From [Chlorobium] sp. 445 (lineage in GTDB: Bacteria; Bacteroidota; Chlorobiia; Chlorobiales; Thermochlorobacteraceae), in the NCBI GenBank assembly GCA_002763895.1, contig NSLH01000006.1, forward strand, positions 1 to 64,000: a stretch of DNA of 64,000 nt, given 5' to 3'. Every line of letters begins with the position of its first letter. Position 1 is the first letter of the stretch. Under the pieces are notes generated by a model that saw only the letters and a list, made by a program, of their open reading frames with translations, had not been told where the DNA came from and searched no databases. The position numbers were made by a program, and so were the translations under genes. Of the stretch, positions 56,055 to 64,000 are shown in pieces.

Positions 56055-57341
56055 CTACTCGATTTTACGCTGCAAAAACCATCTTTCGCCGATGTTGAGC
56101 GCCGCGCCAATTCGGAAGATGTTTTCTTGAATGAGATTATTTTCTTTTGTACCGCGCAGTGCATAGTGCAAGTAGATATCGAGGCAAGATGATTCTGCGC
56201 TCAATGGAATGCCCATTCCAAACGTGATGCCCCACTCATCAATGCCCGTGCCACCCACTTGTAAATTTGTCTGGTGATAATAGCTGCCCACACGATAGGC
56301 TATGCGAGAGAAGATATTGCTGCGCATTTCTGTGCTGGGAATAATTTCTACGCCCAGTGCAATACGCATCGCGTTGCGTTGCAGTTCGTTTTGGCGACCA
56401 AAGTAACTTACGCTTGACCAATCTTGCATCAAAACGTCAGCGGCTATGGTGTAGTTTGCATTGCCCTTGTAGGCGACAGCAATCACAAGCGAACTTGGTA
56501 ATTTCGCCTCTCCATCTACTACGGTCAGGGTATCGCGTGCTTGAAATTGTGCATTGCCTAAGTTTTTGGTGAGTATAGTCTGGCGTGTACCGCTGAGTGT
56601 TGTTGCTGTGGTTAGTGAAGCCCCCAGCATGACTTGACCTGATGATGTAAAAATGCCTTGCTTAGAGCTATAAGCTGCACCCAGCGTGAAGGTTGTGCCT
56701 GCAAGCCTATCTTCAAAATTAATTGCAGAGTCAACAAACTCGAATGTGTCAAAGATCTGCTCTGAGCCTTGCGTACTGGCGCCAAAGATGAAATTGATTG
56801 CACCGCCCAGTCGCATCGTGCCCCAGTTTTCATCTTTGAATGCAATTGCGCTGATAGCAACTGGGACACTATTTAATCCACCTAATCCAAAGTATGAAAA
56901 GGTGTAACTTACAGTGTCGCCTGAGTTTGGCGCTATTGTGATACCGCGCTGCGTTTGCTTATAGTTGATGCGTGAGTAAGGCAGAATGCCTGTAGAAATC
57001 GCCACTCTTGCATTCCAGATTGGGATGGCTAAACTTGCTCCTTCAAAGCCAGCGACCACTTGGTAGCCTGAGGTTTGAGTTGTACCTGAGAGGTATCCGA
57101 TATAGGTAAAATCGCCTGAGATGCGCGCTTGGTTAATTGCCGTCAGCATGGCGGGGTTTGCACGATTGATGTAGAGCGGGTCAGCAATGGCGCTACCTGC
57201 AAAGCCCATACCTGCCATTTGTGCTGTCATTGGTATTCTTAATTCACCGATACCAAACCGTGAGTAAAGCGACCCGCCTTGCGCGAACACCGTACTTGAC
57301 GCGCAGAGCATCAGTGCAATGAAAAAGAGCTTGTTTTTCAC
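56055..57341 (-). CDS. Outer-membrane beta-barrel protein (FadL/PorV-like)
   Basis: 428 aa beginning with GTG at 57341. Signal peptide 1-20 (STVFAQ). Then GSLYSRFGIGELRIPM and MAGMGFAGSAIADPLYINRANPA, a pattern of FadL/OmpP1-like and PorV-like barrels, followed by about 14 amphipathic strands and a positive C-terminal end (WFLQRKIE). Possibly transports hydrophobic compounds or helps protein surface delivery. It is between lepB (stop 57363) and ftsX in the same run. Confidence 0.8.
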   Translation of the reverse strand: MKNKLFFIALMLCASSTVFAQGGSLYSRFGIGELRIPMTAQMAGMGFAGSAIADPLYINRANPAMLTAINQARISGDFTYIGYLSGTTQTSGYQVVAGFEGASLAIPIWNARVAISTGILPYSRINYKQTQRGITIAPNSGDTVSYTFSYFGLGGLNSVPVAISAIAFKDENWGTMRLGGAINFIFGASTQGSEQIFDTFEFVDSAINFEDRLAGTTFTLGAAYSSKQGIFTSSGQVMLGASLTTATTLSGTRQTILTKNLGNAQFQARDTLTVVDGEAKLPSSLVIAVAYKGNANYTIAADVLMQDWSSVSYFGRQNELQRNAMRIALGVEIIPSTEMRSNIFSRIAYRVGSYYHQTNLQVGGTGIDEWGITFGMGIPLSAESSCLDIYLHYALRGTKENNLIQENIFRIGAALNIGERWFLQRKIE

Positions 57342-57362
57342 GAACTCGATTACTTTCCAGTT

Positions 57363-58205
57363 TTAATGAACTAGCCTCCCGATACGCGTCCAGCGAATTG
57401 AAGCCAGTTTATCCCACAGCTGGAAGAAACTCATATCGGGGTCCCACGACCAATAAATAATGAGTGCAGAGCCCACGATATGTGAGTGTGGCACAAAACC
57501 CCAGTATCGGCTGTCTAAACTGTTGTCTCGATTGTCGCCCATCATGAAGTAGTAATCTTGTTTAATCTCATATTCATTTGTGGGCTTGCCATCTACATAG
57601 ACTTGTCTGCCCATGATTGAGGCAGTGTGTCCTTCATACTCCAAGACGAACTTGTATGTCTGGAAGTTCTCTGGTGTGAGTGTAATCTTTTCGCCTTTCT
57701 TAGGAATGTGCAGCGGTCCAAAGTTATCCTTATTAAAAGAGGAATACAGCGGAAAGATGTTCATTTCGGCTTGTCCTGCTGGCATAGGTTGTGTGGAGAG
57801 AAACTTTCCTTCAGGCGGCAAAGCAAACTCTGCACCATCCACAAAGACTTTGCGGTCTTTGATTTCAATAGTTTTGCCAGCGGTTGCCACGCAGCGCTTG
57901 ATGTAGTTGACGTCTTTATCGCGTGGATACTTAAAGACCACAATATCACCTTGCTCGACTTCCTTGAAGCCTGGCAGGCGGTAGTCTGTAAACGGCACAA
58001 CTGCACCATAAATGAATTTATTGACCAGAAGAAAATCACCAGCCAGCAAGGTGTCTTCCATTGAGCCGGTTGGAATGCGGTAAGCCTCAATGACAAATGA
58101 GCGCAGGATAAAGGCTGCGATACCTGCAAAGATGAGCGCTTCAATCCATTCACGTGACTTGCTTTTCTTTACAGGTTGGTTGGTTGCTTTTTGTCCATTG
58201 AGAAT
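57363..58205 (-). CDS. lepB: Signal peptidase I, start unresolved
   Basis: Membrane serine peptidase that removes signal peptides. Catalytic Ser is in YRIPTGSMEDTLL, preceded by one membrane helix (EALIFAGIAAFILRSFVIEA); the catalytic Lys is in YIKRCVA and MMGDNRDNSLDSRYWG follows. The frame is open up to a stop at 58290-58292 but has no ATG, GTG or TTG before the catalytic Met; ATT at 58205 is one possibility. An ATG at 58198 lies in another frame, so a one-base error near the N-terminus is likely. End coordinate is therefore provisional. Confidence 0.85.
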   Translation of the reverse strand: MLNGQKATNQPVKKSKSREWIEALIFAGIAAFILRSFVIEAYRIPTGSMEDTLLAGDFLLVNKFIYGAVVPFTDYRLPGFKEVEQGDIVVFKYPRDKDVNYIKRCVATAGKTIEIKDRKVFVDGAEFALPPEGKFLSTQPMPAGQAEMNIFPLYSSFNKDNFGPLHIPKKGEKITLTPENFQTYKFVLEYEGHTASIMGRQVYVDGKPTNEYEIKQDYYFMMGDNRDNSLDSRYWGFVPHSHIVGSALIIYWSWDPDMSFFQLWDKLASIRWTRIGRLVH

Positions 58206-58310
58206 TTCACTTGCTTTACTTGCCGAGCGCTGCCGCTGAGCGTCGGGCTTTTTTTGTTTTTGCTTTTGCCGTTGACACGTTGTGTAAGATTAAATTTTCA
58301 AAACGGGGTC

Positions 58311-60155
58311 TTAGTCGTCATTGACACTCAACACTGCAAGGAAGGCTTCTTGCGGAACTTCTACTCTGCCGACCTGTTTCATTCGTTTTTTACCTTCCTT
58401 TTGTTTTTCTAAGAGCTTGCGCTTGCGTGAGATATCACCGCCATAGCACTTTGCCAGCACATTCTTGCGCATTGCGCCGATGGTCTCGCGTGCAATAACA
58501 CGGCTACCGATTGCCGCTTGAATTGCCACTTCAAACATCTGGCGCGGAATCAGCTCTTTGAGTTTGGCGCAAAGTTTTTTGCCCCACTCATAACTCTTGC
58601 TGCGATGCACAATCATTGAAAGCGCATCGACAGTCTCGCCATTGAGTAGAATGTCAAGTTTGACAAGGTCCGACTCGCGATAGCCAATCGGCTCGTAATC
58701 CATTGAAGCGTAGCCTTTGGAGATCGATTTTAGCTTATCGTAGAAGTCAAAGATGATTTCAGAGAGTGGAAATTCGAATTTGAGATCGGCACGCGTTGCA
58801 TCCAGATATTGTGTGTCTTTGTATTCACCGCGTCGCTCCATTGCAAGTTTCATAATGTTGCCGATGTACTCGGTTGCCGTGATAATCTGCGCACGAATAT
58901 ATGGCTCTTCAATATGCTCGATTTTGCCTGCATCAGGCATCTTGGCGGGATTATCCACCAAAATTTTTTCACCGCTCGTTGTATAAACGATATACTCCAC
59001 ATTTGGTACGGTCGTGATGATGTTCATTCCATACTCGCGTTCCAAGCGCTCTTGCACGATTTCCATGTGCAGCAATCCTAAAAATCCGCAGCGGAATCCA
59101 AACCCTAACGCTACAGAACTCTCTGGCACATACACCAGCGAGGAATCGTTGAGTGAGAGTTTATCAAGTGATTCACGCAACTCTTCAAAATCTTCGGTAC
59201 TGACTGGGTAAATCCCACTGAAGACCATCGGTTTGACTTCCTTGTATCCTGCCAGCGGTTCTGCAGCAGGATTGTCGACGGTTGTTACCGTATCTCCGAC
59301 TTTGGTATCTTTGACATCTTTAATCGAGCAAATCAAGTAGCCCACATTGCCAGTCTCAAGAATATCAGTTGGCTGTCTCTTCAAGCCTAAAACGCCAACT
59401 TCTTCCGCCGTGTAAGTTTTGCCACTTGCAAAGAAGCGCACCTTATCGCCTTTGCGCAAGACGCCATCAACAATGCGTATGTAAGCAATCGCGCCACGAT
59501 ACGCATCGAAGACCGAGTCAAAAATCAGCGCCCGCAACGGCTTATCGACATTTGCTTTTGGGGCTGGAATTCGCGCCACCACGGCTTCCAAAATATCCTC
59601 AATTCCAATCCCTTCTTTTGCTGACGCCAGAAGGATTTCTTCATCTTTGGCACCAATCAAATCATGAATTTGCGCTTTGACTTTGGGCAAATCCGCAGAA
59701 GGCAAATCAATTTTGTTGATGACAGGGATAATTTCAAGTCCAGCGTCAATCGCCAGATAAAGATTTGCAATCGTTTGCGCTTCGACACCCTGCGCCGCAT
59801 CGACCACCAGCAAGGCGCCCTCGCACGCCGCAAGTGAGCGTGAGACCTCGTAGGTAAAGTCCACGTGCCCGGGCGTATCAATGAGGTTTAGTGTGTAGGT
59901 CTCGCCATTTTTGGCTTTGTAGTGCATTTGAATTGCGTGGCTCTTAATCGTAATCCCACGCTCTCGTTCCAAATCCATATCATCGAGCACTTGGTCCATC
60001 ATCTCGCGTTTTGAGATCGTGCCCGTTACCTCAAGGAGTCTATCAGCCAGCGTAGATTTACCGTGGTCAATATGGGCGATGATGCAGAAGTTGCGAATTT
60101 TATCCTGCGATAGTTCTGTTTTCGCAAGATATGCAAGCGATTGAACCGCGCTCAT
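58311..60155 (-). CDS. lepA: Elongation factor 4 (LepA) GTPase
   Basis: 614 aa. Ribosome back-translocase GTPase. G1 [10 protein letters not shown]2 RERGITIK, G3 DTPGHVDF, G4 NKIDLP, then the LepA-specific C-terminal domain with LMERRGE-like [28 protein letters not shown] (partly: [17 protein letters not shown]) and [21 protein letters not shown] (partly: [17 protein letters not shown]). Ends with a basic tail plus about ten extra residues. First gene in lepA-lepB-OMP-ftsX. Confidence 0.97.
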   Translation of the reverse strand: MSAVQSLAYLAKTELSQDKIRNFCIIAHIDHGKSTLADRLLEVTGTISKREMMDQVLDDMDLERERGITIKSHAIQMHYKAKNGETYTLNLIDTPGHVDFTYEVSRSLAACEGALLVVDAAQGVEAQTIANLYLAIDAGLEIIPVINKIDLPSADLPKVKAQIHDLIGAKDEEILLASAKEGIGIEDILEAVVARIPAPKANVDKPLRALIFDSVFDAYRGAIAYIRIVDGVLRKGDKVRFFASGKTYTAEEVGVLGLKRQPTDILETGNVGYLICSIKDVKDTKVGDTVTTVDNPAAEPLAGYKEVKPMVFSGIYPVSTEDFEELRESLDKLSLNDSSLVYVPESSVALGFGFRCGFLGLLHMEIVQERLEREYGMNIITTVPNVEYIVYTTSGEKILVDNPAKMPDAGKIEHIEEPYIRAQIITATEYIGNIMKLAMERRGEYKDTQYLDATRADLKFEFPLSEIIFDFYDKLKSISKGYASMDYEPIGYRESDLVKLDILLNGETVDALSMIVHRSKSYEWGKKLCAKLKELIPRQMFEVAIQAAIGSRVIARETIGAMRKNVLAKCYGGDISRKRKLLEKQKEGKKRMKQVGRVEVPQEAFLAVLSVNDD

Positions 60156-60360
60156 TTTCGAAGTTGCAAATGCTGTGAAAATTGTTTGGCCTCTAAATAA
60201 CTTTTAATATAACGAAATCCGTTTCAATTTTTAGGTTTCACTTTTGCTTTGCACCCATGCGGCATCTTGCCGTGCGTTTTTCTGACACGCTTGCTCGTAT
60301 GTTGCTATAACGCATCTTTGATTTCTTTAACTCTTTAACATTGAACGCTACTCTCGTACA

Positions 60361-62070
60361 ATGAAACACTTTCGTTGGACACTCCTTGAAGCCGATCAAG
60401 AAAAAGTTTCGGCACTTATGCGTGCAATTAATGTCAGTGAGCCAATTGCCAGAGCCTTGTGCCATCGTGGCATTTTCACTTATGAGCAGGCACACAAGTT
60501 TTTTTGTCCTTCGCTCGAGCATCTTCATTCTCCTTTTGAAATGGTAGAAATGCAAAAAGCTGCACAACGGCTCTCTGATGCGCTGGATCGTGCTGAAAAA
60601 ATTATGATTTATGGCGACTACGATGTGGATGGCACCACAGGCACATCGCTGTTAGTACTCTTTCTGCGTGAACTCGGCGCCGATGTGATGTTCTATGTCA
60701 ACGACCGTTTCAAGGAAGGCTATGGCGTAGCGCGCTCGGGTATTGAGTATGCGCATCAGCATGGCATCAAGCTCATCATCTCTGTCGATTGTGGCATTAC
60801 TGCCTTTGAGCCTGCAGCGTACTGTAAAAAACTTGGGATTGACTTTATCATTTGCGACCACCATGAATCGAGCAATGAACTCCCCGATGCGTTTGCAGTT
60901 CTTGATCCTAAGCGCCCAGGCTGTAACTACCCTTTCAAGGAGTTATCCGGATGCGGTGTTGCCTTCAAACTTGCTGAAGCGCTCTGCTATGTGCGTGGCC
61001 TAGACTTGAATTTAGCGCGAAACTATCTAGACCTGGTTGCACTCGCTATTGCTGCCGATATTGTCGATGCCGTTGGTGAAAATCGGGTGTTACTTGCGGC
61101 AGGGATTGAGCGCATACAGACAAATCCACGTCCCTCACTGCTTGCGCTGGCTAAATGTGCGGGCTTATCGCTTTCGAATTTTACAGCTTCTTCTGCGGTC
61201 TTTACGATTGCGCCCCGCATCAATGCGGCCGGTCGGCTCGATCATGCACGGCAAGTCATCGAACTGCTTACCACGCCGGATGGCGAACTTGCAGAGCAGC
61301 TTGCACTCTCACTTGACGACCTCAACACACAACGCCGCAGTCTCGATCAGCTTATAACAGCAGAAGCTATTGAAGAAGCCGCTCGTTTGCTTCTGACTTA
61401 TCCTTCTTCAATTGTGCTTTACAAGCCTGATTGGCACTTGGGGGTCATCGGCATTGTTGCCTCGCGCCTGGTAGAGCACTTCTATGTCCCGACCATCATT
61501 CTGACGGAGGTCAATGGCGTGCTGAAAGGCTCGGCGCGAAGTGTGTCAGGGTTTAATTTGTACGAAGCCATTGCTGCCTGCAAAGCACATCTCATTCAGT
61601 TTGGCGGGCATGCCGCAGCAGCTGGTCTTTCGCTTTCGATTACATCGCTAGAAAATTTTCGTGCTGCTTTCGATCAAGTCTGTGCCGAGCGGCTTACTTT
61701 CGAGCAACGCATACCTGAAATTCGAATTGACGCAGAACTTAATCTGGAGCAGATTACGCCAAACTTTGTGAAGGTGCTTAAACGCTTTGAGCCGTGCGGT
61801 CCGGGAAACCCTCACCCGATTTTCTTAACGCGAGGGCTCAAACAGACCAGTCACGCACGCTTGCTCAAAGACCAGCATCTTAAACTTAGCCTTGCTACAC
61901 CGCAAAGTCGAATTTATGACGCTATCGGTTTTAACTTGTACCGCTATCACGACCTTGTGAAAGACCGTAGTTGCACTTTAGACATTGTCTATTCGATTGA
62001 GGAAAACACTTACAACGGCAATACCAGTGTGCAGCTACGCTTGCGTGATTTACGCGCAAGTTGCTCATAA
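60361..62070 (+). CDS. recJ: Single-stranded-DNA-specific exonuclease RecJ
   Basis: 569 aa 5'-3' exonuclease of recombination and repair. DHH motifs: YGDYDVDGTTGTSLL, the DxG in SVDCGIT, CDHHESSNELPDAFAVLDP (partly CDHHESSNELPDA), and DHHA1 domain with RSVSGFNLYEAI and GGHAAAAGLSL; OB-fold C-terminal end. Standard length. Divergent from lepA across a 205-base interval that holds the promoters but no gene. Confidence 0.96.
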   Translation: MKHFRWTLLEADQEKVSALMRAINVSEPIARALCHRGIFTYEQAHKFFCPSLEHLHSPFEMVEMQKAAQRLSDALDRAEKIMIYGDYDVDGTTGTSLLVLFLRELGADVMFYVNDRFKEGYGVARSGIEYAHQHGIKLIISVDCGITAFEPAAYCKKLGIDFIICDHHESSNELPDAFAVLDPKRPGCNYPFKELSGCGVAFKLAEALCYVRGLDLNLARNYLDLVALAIAADIVDAVGENRVLLAAGIERIQTNPRPSLLALAKCAGLSLSNFTASSAVFTIAPRINAAGRLDHARQVIELLTTPDGELAEQLALSLDDLNTQRRSLDQLITAEAIEEAARLLLTYPSSIVLYKPDWHLGVIGIVASRLVEHFYVPTIILTEVNGVLKGSARSVSGFNLYEAIAACKAHLIQFGGHAAAAGLSLSITSLENFRAAFDQVCAERLTFEQRIPEIRIDAELNLEQITPNFVKVLKRFEPCGPGNPHPIFLTRGLKQTSHARLLKDQHLKLSLATPQSRIYDAIGFNLYRYHDLVKDRSCTLDIVYSIEENTYNGNTSVQLRLRDLRASCS

Positions 62071-62131
62071 ATCGGTGAGTGTTTTTTGTGGGCTGCCCTT
62101 TTGCGGGCTCTTGAGACCTTGCTGTGCATTC

Positions 62132-62178
62132 AAGCACTGTGAATTCGCCTTTGACTCCCGCTGCTTCACAGTGCTTTT
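62132..62178. terminator. Bidirectional terminator between recJ and the TonB-C gene
   Basis: A perfect 12-bp inverted repeat (AAGCACTGTGAA at 62132-62143 with TTCACAGTGCTT at 62165-62176), 21-nt loop, with T residues after the right arm. It sits between two convergent stops (62070 and 62228), so it could end both transcripts. Confidence 0.72.
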
Positions 62179-62227
62179 CCTTTCTGCGCTGAAGTTGCCA
62201 TTTCCTACGGTCAAGACCCTATCCCAG

Positions 62228-63016
62228 TTACTTGAGAGTAAAGCGAATCGGAATCACCATTGCACTCTTGACAGGCTTGCCTTTGATGCTTGCGGGCACA
62301 AACCGTGCTTCTTCGGTGATCACACGCACCACTTCGGCATTGAGCAAGGGATGTGCGCTTTTGAGTAGACTGATTTGCATGATGTATCCCGATTCATCGA
62401 CATAGACTTTTGCGACCACCTGTCCTTCAATTCGTGCTCGCTCAGCGGCAAATGGATAGATCACCTTTTTGTAGAGGCTTTCGATGCCGCCTACGATTTC
62501 AATTTCTTTATCAGGTACAACAATATTGGATTCGACTTTTGCAATTTCTTCTGCGCTTCTCAAGGCTTCTAAAAGGCCAGCATCGTTTGAAATTGCGCTC
62601 ACTTCAATATCGCGAGCCACATTATACTGCGGCGCTTCACTTTCCTGTGGCTTGCTCTTATCACTGACTGGATTAGCTTTCACAACAAGCTCCGGTGCTT
62701 CACCGAGCTTGATGTCCATTCGTTTTGTTACGGCCGAAGCCACAGCAATTTCAGATTTCCATTCCGGGAAACCGCGCCGCTTGACACGCATCTCATAGCC
62801 GCCTTCTTGTACTCCCAAAAACACATAGTAGCCTTGACCGTTTGAAATTGCAGCTTGTGCCCCCGGTACATTTTTTCCAATCAGTGAGACAGTTGCCCCG
62901 CTGACCGGTTCGCCACGCTCATCTACCACTCGTCCAATAACACGGCCCTGCGCCATAGCCACACTGCTTACAGCAAGACTCATTGCGACGGCGCAAAAAA
63001 GCGCTTTCTTTGTCAT
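62228..63016 (-). CDS. Exported protein with carboxypeptidase-regulatory-like and TonB C-terminal domains
   Basis: 262 aa. Signal peptide 1-22 (VAMAQ), then a carboxypeptidase-regulatory-like fold (GRVIGRVVDERGEPVSGATV) at 23-105, a linker, and a TonB C-terminal domain at about 170-262: YPFAAERARIEGQVVAKVYV ... SAMVIPIRFTLK. It has no N-terminal membrane anchor, so it is not a classical TonB; it may be a periplasmic adaptor. Bidirectional terminator downstream. Confidence 0.85.
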   Translation of the reverse strand: MTKKALFCAVAMSLAVSSVAMAQGRVIGRVVDERGEPVSGATVSLIGKNVPGAQAAISNGQGYYVFLGVQEGGYEMRVKRRGFPEWKSEIAVASAVTKRMDIKLGEAPELVVKANPVSDKSKPQESEAPQYNVARDIEVSAISNDAGLLEALRSAEEIAKVESNIVVPDKEIEIVGGIESLYKKVIYPFAAERARIEGQVVAKVYVDESGYIMQISLLKSAHPLLNAEVVRVITEEARFVPASIKGKPVKSAMVIPIRFTLK

Positions 63017-63072
63017 ATTTTGTTTCCTATGTTGTAAGTTGCTTGAAATGATAGACTTGAGACCAATGTATT

Positions 63073-63115
63073 AGTATAACTGCAAAGTGATAACTGTAGT
63101 ATAACTGCAAAGTGA
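63073..63115. repeat. Near-tandem 18-bp direct repeat, 25-bp period
   Basis: AGTATAACTGCAAAGTGA at 63073-63090 and again, exactly, at 63098-63115, separated by TAACTGT. It is 57 bp upstream of the TonB-C start and 365 bp before the PAS gene. The 464-base interval between these genes (63017-63480) has no other clear signal. Confidence 0.6.
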
Positions 63116-63480
63116 AATTTAACTATTATTTAACACTCCATGCAAGTGCGCACAAAAATATTTTTGTTGCATCAGTCTTTCATTATGCTGCCACATGCTG
63201 CCATCGCCCACTGGGATTTGAGACTCTCTCCAAAACGAGATCACCTACTGCTTGCTTTCGCTCTTGGCATGATGTTTGCCTATGATATCTTATGTGAGAC
63301 TATCATGCGTTGGTGCGCTTATAGAGCTTATAGATTTGTTCCTGCGTATCTTTTTATGCTTTTTTTGGTCATGCTTTTTGAATATCTCGGACTAAGTTGG
63401 TTTAGTTTTCTACATTTTTTGTATGTTTTTGTGCAACTTTCAAACAAAATGCCACAAGGGCAACTTAGGAGGTCAAAACA

Positions 63481-63927
63481 ATGGCAAAAGATAAATTTCA
63501 ATTCTCACCGAGCATCACAGACAGCGAATTCCTAATGGAGATTTATGATGCCGTCGGCACTGCCATTTGTGTCACGGATGAGCATGGCTATTATGTGGAA
63601 GTCAACAGAGCGTATTGCGAACTTTATGGCTATACGCGAGAAGAACTCATCGGCAAATCTTTCACGATGGTCTTGCCTGAATCGATGCGAGAGAAAGGTC
63701 AGCAAATTCATGATGCTTTTATTGCTGGCGCGCCTGAAATGCCTGACGAGTGGAAGGTGATGCGCCGTGATGGCACACTGCTCGATGTCTATGTTGTGCC
63801 ATCATTAATGATTCGTAAAGATGGTACGCGTTGCAAAGTTACCGCAGTTACCAACATCACGGAGTATAAGAAGCTGAAAGAACTGGCTCGTCTTTCAGGC
63901 GAAAGTGCCAGTGTCGTAAAATCTTAG
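63481..63927 (+). CDS. Stand-alone PAS-domain protein
   Basis: 148 aa. Strong AGGAGG eight bases ahead of ATG 63481. One PAS domain spans about 15-130: IYDAVGTAICVTDEHGYYVEVNRA, shown in part as VGTAICVTDEHGYYVEVNRA, then YGYTREELIGKSFTMVLP, WKVMRRDGTLLDVYVVP and TNITEYKKLKEL. There is no kinase, cyclase or DNA-binding part, so it must act by binding another protein. Ends at a strong terminator, so it is monocistronic. Bound ligand cannot be predicted. Confidence 0.9.
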   Translation: MAKDKFQFSPSITDSEFLMEIYDAVGTAICVTDEHGYYVEVNRAYCELYGYTREELIGKSFTMVLPESMREKGQQIHDAFIAGAPEMPDEWKVMRRDGTLLDVYVVPSLMIRKDGTRCKVTAVTNITEYKKLKELARLSGESASVVKS

Positions 63928-63953
63928 CTTTCTCTGATACGACTTTGAAGACA

Positions 63954-63984
63954 AGGCATCTTGCCATGCGTAAGATGCCTTTTT
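63954..63984 (+). terminator. Terminator after the PAS gene
   Basis: A 9-bp perfect stem AGGCATCTT (63954-63962) with AAGATGCCT (63972-63980), loop of 9 nt, followed by TTTT at 63981-63984 directly after the stem. It lies 27 bp after the PAS stop. Confidence 0.9.
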
Positions 63985-64000
63985 GTTGTGATATAGAACT

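Noticed and set aside
60256-60284. Small hairpin with T5 (GGCA-TCT-TGCC) upstream of recJ
   Set aside because: The stem is only about six pairs and the T run is offset by three bases; no gene on the plus strand ends just before it.
63140-63535. 131-codon open frame upstream of and overlapping the PAS gene
   Set aside because: It overlaps the PAS start by 55 bases, has no ribosome binding site, and its composition is not protein-like; the strong Shine-Dalgarno lies inside it for the PAS gene.

Overview
The window looks like a chromosomal segment of a member of the Chlorobiota/Bacteroidota group. Family evidence: a SusC/SusD outer-membrane pair, the NagB–PIG-L fusion, NagX, DUF4293 and DUF4412 proteins, an archaeal/eukaryotic-type ProRS, a thioredoxin-reductase-like ferredoxin–NADP reductase, and ftsE and ftsX at separate loci. 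An acyl-CoA dehydrogenase, a glycolate-oxidase-type Fe-S subunit and amino-sugar uptake genes suggest a respiring heterotrophic relative of green sulfur bacteria (something like 'Candidatus Thermochlorobacter'). No photosynthesis gene lies here, so this placement is an inference. I see no insertion sequence, prophage, CRISPR array, rRNA or tRNA.

Layout. 0.2-4 kb, minus strand: adk, a ferredoxin, a cyclic-nucleotide-binding protein, a Nudix hydrolase. 4.1-8.9 kb, plus strand: a membrane protein with a GrpE-like tail, glutathione peroxidase, a small membrane protein closed by a strong terminator, rimO and an FKBP lipoprotein. 8.9-12.2 kb: a broken membrane gene and a frameshifted P-type ATPase. 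12.3-19 kb, minus: proS, DUF4412, an outer-membrane barrel, an AguB-like amidase, DUF4864/TPR, ferredoxin–NADP reductase, a Cys-rich protein. 19.2-28.2 kb: acyl-CoA dehydrogenase, aroK-aroB, an M48 protease coupled to a DPP-IV-like peptidase, a GlcF-like protein, two small genes. 28.3-36.3 kb: an amino-sugar cluster of susC-susD, the NagB–PIG-L fusion and NagX. 36.4-40.3 kb: rnpB, an unusual response regulator and histidine kinase, queA. 40.4-49.1 kb, plus: lpdA, DUF4190/BamE-like, DUF2752, SPFH, a membrane protein, isoaspartyl peptidase, a Wzi-like barrel and a polyprenyl-phosphate sugar transferase. 49.1-60.2 kb, minus: queG-pap2-DUF4293-pdxA-ftsE, a FecR/exported-protein pair, and lepA-lepB-OMP-ftsX. 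60.4-64 kb: recJ, a TonB-C protein and a stand-alone PAS protein.

How the genes work together. The SusCD receptor would import glycans or amino sugars, NagX would acetylate or transport glucosaminides, and the NagB–PIG-L protein would process the sugar phosphate. queA and queG act at successive steps of queuosine synthesis. lepA-lepB-OMP-ftsX and queG-...-ftsE are compact co-directional runs with housekeeping and envelope roles.

The most striking global property is the number of single-base frame breaks in otherwise well-conserved genes: at least eight loci, most next to short homopolymers. This suggests residual sequencing or assembly errors rather than mass gene decay, and affected genes should be read as frameshifted, not as separate proteins. 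The biological item I find most unusual is the membrane-tethered GrpE-like protein at 4.15-5.6 kb.
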